This document shows, in pieces, positions 1-9,027 of a stretch of DNA of 64,000 nucleotides (within the stretch, counting starts at the first letter, position 1; each line of letters opens with the position of its first letter). The DNA is taken from positions 1,550,001-1,614,000 of the forward strand of contig NZ_CP082780.1 in assembly GCF_019915265.1 (NCBI RefSeq), given 5' to 3'. Source of the DNA: Bacillus aquiflavi (GTDB lineage: Bacteria; Bacillota; Bacilli; Bacillales; Cytobacillaceae). A model generated the notes under the pieces. That model did no database searches, was not told the DNA's origin, and saw only the letters and a program-made list of their open reading frames with translations. The position numbers and the translations under genes are program-made.

Positions 1-2
1 TG

Positions 3-815
3 AGCGCATCATCTCATACGAGAGGACATCCATTTGCTCCAGAACTAACTGAGGCTGTCATAGCTTGGTTGGAGTATTATGACCGAAAAATCATCAATGG
101 CAGTCGTGCGCTCAGACTTGAAGTAAGTAAGGTCAATCAATATACAGCTCTTGAAGCAGCTGGAATTCGTACACCAAATACAATAGCAGCTGTAGGTAAA
201 GAGCAAATTATTCGTGCTGCTAAAAGGTTAGATGCTGCTTCTTTCATTACAAAACATAATCGTGCAGGAAAAGGATTAGGGGTACAGCTATTTCATTCAA
301 TAGATGCGCTTAATGAATACGTAAAAAGTCCAAGGTTTGAACTGTCGATTGATGGGATAACCTTAATTCAGGAATATATTCAAGCACCTGAACCATATAT
401 TACTCGCTGTGAATTTGTAGGTGGAAAATTTGTTTATGCGGTTCAAGTAGATACATCAGAAGGATTTGAATTGTGTCCTGCAGAGGCTTGTCAAATTGAA
501 GATCTGTTTTGTCCAGTTGGAGAAAAACTTCCTACAAAAAAGCCAAAGTTTAAAATTATAGAGGATTTTCAAGAACCTATTATTGAAAAATACGAATCTT
601 TTCTAAAGCAAAACGACATTCAAATTGCGGGCATTGAGTTTATACGGAATGATCGCGGAGAGCTTTATACGTACGATGTTAATACAAACACAAATTATAA
701 TGCGGATGCAGAATTTGCGGTAAAAAAATTTGGCATGCTTGAAGTTGCTAAGTTTTTAGAACAGCAGTTAAAAACGTTGACATCAACTGTAAAAACGAAT
801 TATTCATATAAATGA
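3..815 (+). CDS. ATP-grasp ligase, RimK/glutamate-ligase-like (5' truncated by window edge)
   Basis: The reading frame is open to the left edge, so the true start lies upstream; the first in-frame start inside the window is TTG at 69. The product carries ATP-grasp features: a Lys-rich glycine loop (KHNRAGKGLG, near 252-281) that would hold ATP, and a late acidic/Asn metal-binding stretch (GIEF near 630, then YDVNTNTNYN near 675-704). ATP-grasp enzymes join a carboxylate to an amine or thiol through an acyl-phosphate; this one resembles RimK-type amino-acid ligases, but the substrate cannot be read from sequence. A terminator follows, so it is not cotranscribed with the next gene by default. 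Family call good, substrate unknown. Confidence 0.75.
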   Translation, partial: SASSHTRGHPFAPELTEAVIAWLEYYDRKIINGSRALRLEVSKVNQYTALEAAGIRTPNTIAAVGKEQIIRAAKRLDAASFITKHNRAGKGLGVQLFHSIDALNEYVKSPRFELSIDGITLIQEYIQAPEPYITRCEFVGGKFVYAVQVDTSEGFELCPAEACQIEDLFCPVGEKLPTKKPKFKIIEDFQEPIIEKYESFLKQNDIQIAGIEFIRNDRGELYTYDVNTNTNYNADAEFAVKKFGMLEVAKFLEQQLKTLTSTVKTNYSYK

Positions 816-842
816 GAAAAAAAACAAACTGACTAGATCACT

Positions 843-895
843 AGAGGTTCGTGTTAATCCTTTCCATCAAAGGATATCATGCGCACCTCTTTTTT
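843..895 (+). terminator. Two-tier hairpin terminator upstream of the sfnG-like gene
   Basis: The outer arms AGAGGT (843-848) and ACCTCT (885-890) enclose an inner perfect hairpin ATCCTTT/AAAGGAT and are followed directly by T5. It closes the ATP-grasp gene. It ends only about 10 bases before the ribosome site of the next gene, so it could also act as a leader attenuator for that gene. Confidence 0.75.
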
Positions 896-918
896 AATAA
901 GTGTTAGGGGGAGATAGT

Positions 919-1998
919 ATGAGTTTACAATTTGCTTATTGGGCACCTAATGTGAGCGGGGGATTAGTCATTTCAAATATACAACAGAAAACCGGTTGGT
1001 CATTTGAGGATAATAAACGTTATGCTCAAATCGCTGAAAATAGTGGTTTTGATTATGTTTTGTTACAAACACGTTTCATTGCAAGTTATGGAGCTGAAAA
1101 TCAATTAGAAGCCTCAGCGCTTGCTTCTGCCCTAGCTGCATCAACAGAGAAGATTAACATTATTACGGCAGTATTACCTGGATTATGGCATCCAGGTGTC
1201 ATGGCTAAAATAATTTCAACCATCGATCACATTAGTAACGGTCGTGCTTCCATTAACATTGTTAGTGGTTGGTTGAAAGGGGAGTTTAATGGCTACGGTG
1301 AACCGTGGTTGGATCATGATGAACGTTACCGTCGTTCTGAGGAATTTATTAATGTACTTCGTCAATTGTGGTCAAAAGAAATCGCGAACTATCGTGGTGA
1401 TTTCTATCGATTGAATGATGCACCTTTAAAACCAAAACCGATTCATCCGCCGAAAATATTTCAAGGTGGAAATTCCCGAGCTGCAAAGGAAATGGCGGGT
1501 CGTGTTTCGGATGTGTACTTAATGAATGGAGGTTCATTAGAGGAGATAAAGGAACAAATTAATGAAGTAAGGGGATATAGAAAAAAGCATGGTGCAGGTG
1601 ACATTCAGTTTGGTGTAAATAGCTTTGTCATTGTTCGGGATACAGAAAAAGAAGCAAAACAAGTGTTGCGAGATATTGTGACAAACGCAAATGAAGAGGC
1701 GGTTCAAGGATTTAGAGATTCTGTCCAGGCAGCTGGATCATCTTCGCCCGAAGGAAAAGGAATGTGGTCTGAATCGACTTTTGAAGACTTAGTACAATAC
1801 AATGATGGTTTTAAAACAGGACTTATCGGAACAGCTAAGCAAGTTGCTAATCGAATTGTCGAATTGAAAAAAATCGGTGTAGATATTGTTCTGACAGGAT
1901 TTTTACATTATGAAGAAGACTTAAAGGCTTTTGGAGAAAAGGTGATTCCTTTAGTAAGAGAGAAAGAGCAACAACAATTGGAAGAGGTTTTAAAATAA
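919..1998 (+). CDS. sfnG: FMNH2-dependent dimethylsulfone-type monooxygenase (SfnG-like, LLM family)
   Basis: A bacterial luciferase-like TIM-barrel monooxygenase of 359 residues. The N-terminus (FAYWAPNVSGG), the block GEPWLDHDERYRR around residues 128-140 and the tail stretch VQYNDGFKTGLIGT match what I recall of SfnG, which oxidises dimethyl sulfone to methanesulfinate with FMNH2 supplied by a separate reductase. No reductase gene is seen here. The start at ATG 919 is chosen because AGGGGGAG (906-913) lies just upstream; GTG 901 has no ribosome site. Two acyl-CoA-dehydrogenase-fold flavoproteins follow, as in sulfur-starvation clusters that release sulfur from organic compounds. Substrate is inferred from family only. 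Confidence 0.8.
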   Translation: MSLQFAYWAPNVSGGLVISNIQQKTGWSFEDNKRYAQIAENSGFDYVLLQTRFIASYGAENQLEASALASALAASTEKINIITAVLPGLWHPGVMAKIISTIDHISNGRASINIVSGWLKGEFNGYGEPWLDHDERYRRSEEFINVLRQLWSKEIANYRGDFYRLNDAPLKPKPIHPPKIFQGGNSRAAKEMAGRVSDVYLMNGGSLEEIKEQINEVRGYRKKHGAGDIQFGVNSFVIVRDTEKEAKQVLRDIVTNANEEAVQGFRDSVQAAGSSSPEGKGMWSESTFEDLVQYNDGFKTGLIGTAKQVANRIVELKKIGVDIVLTGFLHYEEDLKAFGEKVIPLVREKEQQQLEEVLK

Positions 1999-2081
1999 TC
2001 ACTATGAAAATATTTTCACCAAGATCAGTAAAATGGTGGAATATATTTAACATTAAATCTATTGAAATGGAGTGAAATCAA

Positions 2082-3341
2082 ATGTCTGTTAAAGATAAAG
2101 TAAAACAACAGATAGAAAAAAATTCAGGTACATTACCTACCTTCTCAGAACCCGTAAAAGTAGGATCTATAGAATTAGAGCAACTGTTGATAGCAATTGA
2201 GCAAAATGCAAAACAACGTAGAGAACGCGGTAAAGAAGAAAGACCTTATTATGCTATCGAACTTATTAAGGAATCGAGATTAAGTGCTCTTCGGTTACCC
2301 GTTGAACTGGGGGGCGGAGGTGCTAGCATCCGTGAATTATTCTATGTACTGATTCGATTAGCTGAAGCGGACCCCCCCGATGTGGCACATAGTCTTCGCT
2401 ATCATTATTATCAAGTAGAACAATTTCTTCGTGCCCCTGTTAGTGATCGGAAAGATAGATGGTTAAAAAGAATTGCAGCAGGAGAAATAATCGGAAATGC
2501 GTTTACTGAAATTTCAGCAAGAAATGTAGGAACTTATACTTTTGACACATCTTTAACTCCTGATGGCTCGGGCTATCGATTAAATGGTACAAAGTATTTT
2601 AGTACAGGTACAGGTACTTTGTTTGCAGATTGGGTTGACGTTTTAGCTTCAAATTGGAAAGGAGAAACAGTTTCCGCACTCATTCCGACGAATCGAGAAG
2701 GCGTTATGATGAAGGATGACTGGGATGGGATAGGACAGCGATTGACTGGAAGCGGCACTACTATTCTAAATAATGTTTTTGTAAATGAAGAGGAAGTGAC
2801 AATCACTCAGGAGACTGATACACCGTTTAATTCACATTTGCAACTCTTTTTACATGTTGTTATTGCGGGTATATTGCGTAATGTCGTAACCGATGCTAAG
2901 GATTTAGTTCATAGTCGGAGACGAACATTTACCTTTGCAGCTGCTGAAACAGCCGCTGCTGATCCACAATTACAACAAGTAATAGGAGAACTTTCAAGCA
3001 TTACTTTTGCTGCAGAGGCAATCGTACTTACAGCTGCAGAAGCACTCGATGCTGCTGTTAATTCAGCAGTTGACGGTGTTATTGATTATGGGCTAAGTCA
3101 TGAAGCTTCACTTCAGGCAGCACAGGCAAAAGTCGTGATTGACAAACTAGCTTTAAAAGCTTCCACGCTTCTTTTTGAAGTGGGAGGAGCATCAGCCACA
3201 AAACAATCGGCACATCTTGATCGTCATTGGCGCAACATTAGAACGATCGCTTCGCACAATCCAACGGTTTATAAAGCGCGTGCCATTGGAAACTATGTTG
3301 TAAATGGTACAGAGCTTCCTATTCAAGAAGTTTATTTTTAA
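2082..3341 (+). CDS. Acyl-CoA-dehydrogenase-fold flavin monooxygenase (SfnB/DszC-like)
   Basis: A 419-residue protein with the acyl-CoA dehydrogenase fold: an N-terminal helical part, a middle beta domain (ARNVGTYTF then GTKYFSTGTG), and a helical C-terminal half. The C-terminal motif HWRNIRTIASHNP is typical of SfnB/DszC-type members, which use reduced flavin and oxygen on sulfur compounds rather than dehydrogenating acyl-CoA. It lies 83 bases after the SfnG-like gene on the same strand and is probably cotranscribed. The gap between them holds an imperfect inverted repeat (TTTTCACC/GGTGGAAT region, about 2012-2048). The ribosome site is GGAGTG before ATG 2082. Role in organosulfur use is inferred from family and neighbours. 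Confidence 0.75.
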   Translation: MSVKDKVKQQIEKNSGTLPTFSEPVKVGSIELEQLLIAIEQNAKQRRERGKEERPYYAIELIKESRLSALRLPVELGGGGASIRELFYVLIRLAEADPPDVAHSLRYHYYQVEQFLRAPVSDRKDRWLKRIAAGEIIGNAFTEISARNVGTYTFDTSLTPDGSGYRLNGTKYFSTGTGTLFADWVDVLASNWKGETVSALIPTNREGVMMKDDWDGIGQRLTGSGTTILNNVFVNEEEVTITQETDTPFNSHLQLFLHVVIAGILRNVVTDAKDLVHSRRRTFTFAAAETAAADPQLQQVIGELSSITFAAEAIVLTAAEALDAAVNSAVDGVIDYGLSHEASLQAAQAKVVIDKLALKASTLLFEVGGASATKQSAHLDRHWRNIRTIASHNPTVYKARAIGNYVVNGTELPIQEVYF

Positions 3342-3414
3342 GATCGATTCTCGATAAAGCGAGTGACGGCGGTAGGCGTTCATAAACCTAAAATGAAATT
3401 TGGAGGGGTAAGAG

Positions 3415-4632
3415 ATGAACAGTGTAGTAACAGAAAAAAATATTTTTTCAAGAAGTTATGTAGAGAAAATTCGAACAAGCATTGCGCCGATTATAGAAAA
3501 TATGATTAAGCCAAATGCGAAGATGATTGACAAGGAAGGGAAGTTTCCTCGAGAAAATCTAGTAGCGCTTGCGAAAGAAGGATGGAATTCTGTCACTCTT
3601 CCTGAAAAATGGGGAGGTTTAGATTTAGGATATTTAGGTTTTTCAATTGCTGCTGAAGAAATCGGGAAGGTAGATGCATCAACAGCTTTAGTTTATGCGA
3701 TGCATATTGGTGCAACACAAGTAGTAAATCTTTATGGAAATGATGATCAGAAAGAAAGGTGGCTGTTGCCGATTCGGGAAGGATCGATTGGAACTTTTTC
3801 AATTAGTGAAAAAGCAACAAGGGGTCACGTCTGGTTTAATTTAAGTCAAGCTGAAAGGGCGGAACAGGATTATATTATTAATGCTGAAAAATCTTTTACA
3901 ACTAGTGGGGGTCAAGCGGATTTTTATATTTTACAAACTAGAACGCCCGAAACAACAGATCCTAGTCGGGTTAGTTACTTCATTGTAGATGGTCATAGTA
4001 AGGGGATTTCAGTAAAACCATGGAAGGCTTTAGGTGTACGGGGGAATCATAGTGGTCCAATTTCGTATCGCAATGTCAAAGTAGAACGGCGTGATTTAAT
4101 TGGCAATGAGAAATTAGGAAATGAAATTATGGATGAGGGAATTAATCCTATCTATTTAGTCGGCTTGGCATCAGCATGGCTTGGTGTCGCACAAGGTGCG
4201 TTAAATGCGGCTGTTGAACATGTAACGAAAGCTGTGAATAAAGGTTTCAATAAAAATCTTGCCGACTATCAAGTCATTCGTCAAAAACTAGCAGAAGTTA
4301 AAATGCAAATCTCGGCATTAAAGGCCTGGCAGTTAGATTTAGCAAGGCATCACGATGAATTACTAGCAGAAGGGAAATCTCTTAGTGAATTGGCGATAGA
4401 AGTAATTGAATTTAAGGTTCAGACCTCGGAGTTAGCCGATTTTGCAGCAAGGATTGCAATGGACGTAGCAGGTGGCTATGGTTATCAAGAAGGAATTTTT
4501 GAAAGATTGTATCGCGATGCACGAGCAGGCATTCCGATGGCACCATCAAATAATATTGCCCGTGATCAAGTAGGGAAAGATTTAGTTGGCTTGCCATTGG
4601 AGTTATGGAATGAGGGGAATAATGGATCTTAA
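3415..4632 (+). CDS. Acyl-CoA dehydrogenase family protein
   Basis: A 405-residue acyl-CoA-dehydrogenase-fold flavoprotein. Visible are the N-terminal block LPEKWGGLDLG, the substrate/FAD region SISEKATRG, the middle-domain SFTTSGGQADF and the C-terminal helix GGYGYQEGIFERLYRDARAG. In classic enzymes a Tyr-Glu-Gly-Thr motif follows that helix and supplies the catalytic base; here the sequence reads GIPMAPSNN, with no glutamate, so ordinary alpha/beta dehydrogenation is doubtful. Ribosome site GGAGGGG precedes ATG 3415. As the third gene of the SfnG-like cluster it may be another flavin-dependent oxygenase acting on sulfur compounds. Confidence 0.7.
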   Translation: MNSVVTEKNIFSRSYVEKIRTSIAPIIENMIKPNAKMIDKEGKFPRENLVALAKEGWNSVTLPEKWGGLDLGYLGFSIAAEEIGKVDASTALVYAMHIGATQVVNLYGNDDQKERWLLPIREGSIGTFSISEKATRGHVWFNLSQAERAEQDYIINAEKSFTTSGGQADFYILQTRTPETTDPSRVSYFIVDGHSKGISVKPWKALGVRGNHSGPISYRNVKVERRDLIGNEKLGNEIMDEGINPIYLVGLASAWLGVAQGALNAAVEHVTKAVNKGFNKNLADYQVIRQKLAEVKMQISALKAWQLDLARHHDELLAEGKSLSELAIEVIEFKVQTSELADFAARIAMDVAGGYGYQEGIFERLYRDARAGIPMAPSNNIARDQVGKDLVGLPLELWNEGNNGS

Positions 4633-4916
4633 AAGCAAAAGTAGATAGTTTGAACAAAAAGCCTACGGAAATGATCTTTTTAAATGAACATACAGAAGTA
4701 AACAAAGCATTCTATTCATTCTTTTCTAATTATTCAAAACAACAATGTATAAAAACAAGCAAACGGATTCGATGGAATGATTTTCTTTACAGTAGATAAT
4801 GAAGAAGCAATACTTAGTATTTTAAGCTAAAGTCTTGGACAGTTAGTCAAAATGACGGACTCATATTCTTCATTGAAGATGAATTGATTCATTTATCAAT
4901 CGGATTGAAAAAATAA
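4630..4916 (+). pseudogene. Possible decayed small gene, family not recognised
   Basis: Three reading frames in succession give protein-like text: from about 4630 a charged stretch ending RIRWNDF, then FFTVDNEEAILSILS, then NDGLIFFIEDELIHLSIG up to a stop at 4914-4916. Read together with two frameshifts they would give roughly 95 residues. No start is convincing and I do not know the family, so this is only a suspected remnant between the flavoprotein gene and the dead LysR gene. Confidence 0.3.
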
Positions 4917-4998
4917 AGTAGTTATTATTAGATGACAATATGATATTAATTTTTTAAAAAAATTAAAGTCTGTTTTACAAAAATGTATGGTGAAATAG

Positions 4999-5917
4999 AT
5001 GGATGTAAAGGCAATAAAATCTTTCCTTACTATTATAAAATGTAGGAGTTTCCAACGCGCCGCTGAAAAATTAAATTATGCTCAATCTACTATTACAACG
5101 CACATTAAAAATTTGGAAGTAGATTTAGGCATTACGTTAATTGAAAGAGGAAGGGAATTAAAATTAACAGAAGCAGGGATGTTATTACATGAAAAAGGGG
5201 ACTTTCTTTTAAAGGAATTAGACAGCCTTTAATGTGCAATAGAAGCATTAAAAAATGAGGAAGCCGGTGTTATCAGGATTGGGGTAATGGAGCCCGCCGC
5301 TAGCTTTCGTTTTCCGATAGTGTTGCAATTATTTACAGAAAAATATCCAACGGTTCGGATAAGAGTTCTAATGCATCAAGTAAATAAATTACATGAAATG
5401 CTCCAAAATGGAGAGATAGATTTAGCAATATGTACAGAGCTCCTGAAAGTCAGCATTCATTTATTTTTGAACCATTATTTGATGAAGAAGTTGTTTTATA
5501 TATGTCAGAGCATCATCCTTTAAGTCAAAAAGAACATCTTAGTTTAAAAGACTTACAAAGTAATCGTTTATTAATCACTTCCCCCATTGTCCAATTAGAC
5601 AACATTTAGAAAGACATTTACTTCAGATAGGTATCAATTTACAATATCATATTGAAGTAAACAGTTTCAGCGCACTCGAAAAATACGTTGTTAGTGAATT
5701 AGGAATTGCCATTGTGCCCAAAATAGCTGTACATCCATCTTCATACGGTAAAGTTATCAAATCGATTGCGGATTTTAAAAGCGGATTTACCGTTGGAGTG
5801 ATAACAAATGAAGAGCATTTATATAACAATAAAGTGATTGCGGATTTTATTGAAACGATTCGTCGGAGTTTAGATCATAACATATTTAATGCAATTGGGA
5901 ATGAGTATTATTTTTAA
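4999..5917 (+). pseudogene. LysR-family transcriptional regulator, disrupted
   Basis: The first 77 codons encode a clear LysR winged helix (SFQRAAEKLNYAQSTITTHI, then LGITLIERG). An in-frame TAA at 5230-5232 stops it, after which the same frame resumes with the effector-binding domain (RIGVMEPAASFRFP, near 5278). A frameshift near 5440-5447 and another near 5580-5590 move the rest to other frames, ending with TAA at 5915-5917. Reassembled, the protein would be about 300 residues, normal for LysR. With one nonsense and two frameshift lesions it is almost certainly dead. It may once have controlled the flavoprotein cluster just upstream. Confidence 0.85.
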
Positions 5918-6499
5918 AATATAAAGAAAACAAAAAGGATGTCATTTATTATTGAAATTTTTATAGGAAAGAAGTGAGAACTAAGAAGCAAAATTATTAT
6001 TTTAACGTCCGTGTTAAAATTGTTATTTCTTGATTTAATAAGGGTTAAGTGATAGGAAATATTACCTTCTATAATATGTGAAATATTATGGATAAGGATG
6101 TCCTTAAACGCATAGTAGATCAACAGTGTTGAATGATGTTTTTGCAATCGTTCCTAAATTTAAAGAATTGGTGCGAATCATCAAAATCGAAAAATTGTAA
6201 AACGAAGATTATGATAATTACAATCTTAAGATAGGTATGGCAAGTTTCGACGAAAGATGATAAAAAACTTTTATTAATTAGCAAATCATTGCAGTTGAAG
6301 GGGGAAAGTTGTATTTTGAAGCCAAGTTAAATTGGCTTCATTTTTAATTTATTTCTTATCACTAGCATTGCATTAACATGTTCAGATGATTTAAAATACT
6401 AGGAATTTTTAAAAATAATGTGATTGTAAAACAAAAAAATCCTTTACAATGGAAGTACAGGTGGTTCCTGTCCAAATCCAAATGTAAAGGAATACATTC
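5918..6499. other. Noncoding gap between LysR remnant and IS4 transposase
   Basis: No credible gene is seen. It holds one terminator (6318-6346) and, just before the transposase, an inverted repeat TCCTTTACA (6440-6448) / TGTAAAGGA (6483-6491), which may be part of the insertion sequence end or a hairpin over the transposase ribosome site. Confidence 0.5.
6318..6346 (+). terminator. Rho-independent terminator
   Basis: GAAGCCAA (6318-6325) pairs with TTGGCTTC (6332-6339) across a short loop, followed by ATTTTT. It has no intact gene directly upstream and probably belonged to a lost gene. Confidence 0.75.
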
Positions 6500-7578
6500 A
6501 TGGACAAGAATACACTAATTATGTCATTTGGTAAATGGGTTTCACCAATAAATATTCAAAAGCTTTCTGAACTTGTTAAAGAACAAAAACAGGACTACTA
6601 TACAAAGAAGTTTACAACGGAGTCTTATATTAAGCTTTTGCTTTTTGCCCAGCTTCATGAATATGAGAGCTTAGAAGAAATCAGTGATGCCCTTTTAGAC
6701 GAAGATCTTCAGAAAATACTCGGATTTGAATCAATTAGTGCATCTCAGTTATCACGAAAGAACAATAATATCAATCCGCTCATTCTTTCTCATATGTTCT
6801 TGGATTTAGTGTGGAAAATTCAACATTATCACATGAAAAGTGAAAAGAGAATGCCACTAAAAATCATTGATTCGAGTACTCTACCACTCAACTTAACTAA
6901 CTATCAATGGGCGAAGTTTCGTCAAACAAAAGCAGGTGTAAAACTACATTTACGACTTGTATTCATGGATAAAAATGCTGTTTATTCAGAAAAAGCTGTC
7001 ATTACAACGGCAAAAGAACATGACCGAAATCAGCTTGAAGTTCTGGTAGATGATAAAGAAGCTATGTACGTGTTTGATCGTGGCTATGTGGATTATGAAC
7101 GATTTGATCGGATGACCGATGAAGGTTATTTTTTCGTATCACGACTGAAGAAAAAAATGCAGTCATTCGTGAAGTTCATTCTTTTTCAATTTCGGATGAT
7201 TGCCCTGTACAATCCGACAAAAGGGTTTACATCGGTAGCATACAAAATCGAACAGAAAATGTCTTTCGTCTTCTTGAAGTCAAGGATACAAAAGGAAACT
7301 TCCTTCGTTTAATCACGAATCGCTTTGATTTAAGTGCTGAAGAAATCAGTGATATTTATCGTTCTCGTTGGGCCATTGAACTATTTTTCAAATGGCTGAA
7401 GCAGCACGTAGAAATTAAGCATTTTTATCGTATGAGTGAGACCGCGATTCAAAACCAAATTTTCTTAGCCCTTATCACCTATTGCTTAAATGTTCTCATT
7501 CAATTAGAGATGAAAAGTAGTAAATCTTTACTTCGAATCACTCGCTGGTTAAAGAGAGCAATTTGGAAACCTTCTTAA
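6500..7578 (+). pseudogene. IS4-family transposase, frameshifted
   Basis: A DDE transposase of the IS4 family. The N-terminal helical part and the first catalytic aspartate (KIIDSSTLPL) and second aspartate (YVFDRGYVDYERF) are in one frame; a shift in the seven-A tract at 7151-7157 moves the C-terminal part to another frame. That part has the diagnostic Y-x2-R-x3-E-x6-K signature (YRSRWAIELFFKWLK, near 7358-7402) and ends at TAA 7576-7578. Joined, it gives about 360 residues, normal for the family. I could not fix the element's ends; a weak candidate pair is AGGTGG (6460) and CCACCT (near 7674-7679). As written it cannot make an intact transposase. Confidence 0.85.
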
Positions 7579-7770
7579 TATTTGGACACGAAAGTTTGAT
7601 GAACGCTCTAGTCCGTAAAAGAATCTTGTTGTTGTAACTCTGGGATAACTGTATATTGTTACCAAATGGAAAGTGCCACCTTTATTTAGGTCTTGTCTTT
7701 TTAGTTCAAAAACGAAGAAATATATTAACAGAAAGTTCTAACTAATTTTACGCAATGCTAGTGAGTTTAA

Positions 7771-7805
7771 ATAAAAATAAAAAGCCATTCATAACAATGA
7801 ATGGC
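7771..7805 (-). terminator. Terminator reading on the minus strand
   Basis: A perfect nine-base stem GCCATTCAT (7784-7792) / ATGAATGGC (7797-7805) is followed, on the minus strand, by a T-rich run (A-rich at 7771-7783 on the plus strand). Confidence 0.6.
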
Positions 7806-7908
7806 GGAGACTGTTCTAGGCAGTCAACTTTTACGCTTTAAGCTTATTTTAACTTACCTGTGTAATTTTAGAGTGTATTGCACCAAATACATTGGTTATT
7901 ATGAAACG

Positions 7909-7942
7909 AAAAAAGTCGATTTCTGAATGAATCGGCTTTTTT
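7909..7942. terminator. Bidirectional hairpin terminator
   Basis: The arms AAAGTCGAT and ATCGGCTTT (one G-T pair) are flanked by a run of A on the left and T on the right, so it can stop transcription from either side. It isolates the LXG operon from the insertion sequence. Confidence 0.65.
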
Positions 7943-8282
7943 ACATTTGTGCGACCGAAATGAGCTAGCCTTTTTTTTTTTAAAAAAATTTAGAGACGAA
8001 CTATCGTATGAAATTAACAGGATCGTAACGAAATATGTAAGAGTAAATAATACTAGATTATCGTTTTTGTTTTGTTGACTGCATAATATTTTAAGGAAGT
8101 TTCTTCGAATGTTGATAATCATCCACAATGAATATCCCCATCAAATCCCCTTCTAAATAACAAGGAGCTCATGTTTAAAGTTATATATCCGGATAATATC
8201 ATTTTGGTAAGTTGAGAGTTCTATTTAAGTATTTATTAGTTAAAAATATACATAAAAAACTAGGAAAATAGATGTATGGAGA

Positions 8283-8468
8283 ATGGATGAATTTAACATT
8301 ATGATTGATGTAGGAAATATAAATAGAAAAAGTGAGTTGATTAGCTTGATGACTGAACAAGTTAACAATTAATTAAAAAAAGACATGAACTCTATTGAGT
8401 TTTCTCATCATGATATGAACAAGCTTCAACAGGAAATGGCAGCGAAACAAAAAGTAGGTGAAGTGTAG
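8283..8468 (+). pseudogene. First gene of the LXG operon, small helical protein with in-frame stop
   Basis: ATG 8283 follows GGAGA and opens a 61-codon frame (MDEFNIMIDVGNINRK...) broken by an in-frame TAA at 8370-8372; the frame continues (LKKDMNSIEFSHHDMNKL) to TAG 8466-8468. That stop overlaps the GTG start of the next gene, an arrangement typical of translational coupling. Small helical partners encoded just before LXG toxins help target them to the T7SS; this would be one, now truncated. Family unrecognised. Confidence 0.5.
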
Positions 8469-8692
8469 TGGGATTATATGAGGCTGATTTTTGCCATCGC
8501 TTATTGTACGGCGGTTGGGATTTTGGAATAATTAACAACTTACAAGATGCCGTTGATGAAATCAAGCAAAACTTTGAAGATATGGATTTAGAAAATGCAT
8601 CTGTCGAAGAGGAGATGAGAGCGATCGTGGATGAGATGGTGACGGAGTTAACTCAATTAATTAATAAAATAGAATCCGTTCACTTTCGCTAG
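8468..8692 (+). CDS. Small helical LXG-operon protein
   Basis: A 74-residue acidic helical protein starting at GTG 8468, overlapping the stop of the preceding frame. From about residue 22 it reads as one amphipathic helix pair (LQDAVDEIKQNFEDM, then EEEMRAIVDEMVTELTQLI). The first 20 residues (FCHRLLYGGWDFG) look unlike the rest, so the N-terminus may be shifted from the original frame. By position it is a WXG100-like or YwqH/YwqI-type partner of the LXG toxin downstream. No enzyme motif is visible. Confidence 0.5.
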   Translation: MGLYEADFCHRLLYGGWDFGIINNLQDAVDEIKQNFEDMDLENASVEEEMRAIVDEMVTELTQLINKIESVHFR

Positions 8693-8715
8693 TTTGTGAA
8701 GAAGGGAGGGTTTTC

Positions 8716-9027
8716 ATGGGATCAGCACAAAAAATTAAATTACATCTCGAAGAGCTTCAAACAACATTAAATCAATTACAAACTGGGATGAATGAGTTTA
8801 CAAGCTACACGACAACCTTTCGCTCGAACACAAGGGATCGCTTAAAAAACTTTCATTCCGATTTTATCGCCAAAGTCGATGCCCTCCTCGATAACATGAA
8901 TAATGATGTCAATCAAGATTTAATTAAACAGCTCCAAGAAATCTATCAAGCTGGCAAAACATTTCTAGAAAGCATGAAACAAGTAGATGAAGAACTTGGA
9001 GAGGCAATTGGGGGCGATCGATCGTGA
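8716..9027 (+). CDS. WXG100/DUF5344-like small helical T7SS partner
   Basis: A 103-residue all-helical protein with two long amphipathic helices (KLHLEELQTTLNQLQTGM and KVDALLDNMNNDVNQDLI). The size, composition and position directly before an LXG gene match YwqI-type WXG100-like partners that pair with the toxin's N-terminal domain for export. Ribosome site GAAGGGAGG precedes ATG 8716. The end overlaps the LXG start by four bases (ATCGTGA), so the two are translationally coupled. No signal peptide, as expected for T7SS proteins. Family assignment is by pattern, not by search. Confidence 0.6.
   Translation: MGSAQKIKLHLEELQTTLNQLQTGMNEFTSYTTTFRSNTRDRLKNFHSDFIAKVDALLDNMNNDVNQDLIKQLQEIYQAGKTFLESMKQVDEELGEAIGGDRS

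Larger units (their letters stand above)
7613..8282. other. Noncoding A/T-rich gap with two hairpin terminators
   Basis: No credible protein gene. It contains two terminator hairpins (7771-7805 and 7909-7942) and the upstream region of the LXG operon. Open frames on the minus strand run through both hairpins and are not believable. Confidence 0.5.

Noticed and set aside
6441-7690. Exact ends and target duplication of the IS4-family element
   Set aside because: Only six-base inverted matches (AGGTGG/CCACCT) were found, too weak to set the boundaries.
7868-8128. An 86-residue minus-strand open frame
   Set aside because: It spans a bidirectional terminator and A/T-rich noncoding DNA; no start signal.
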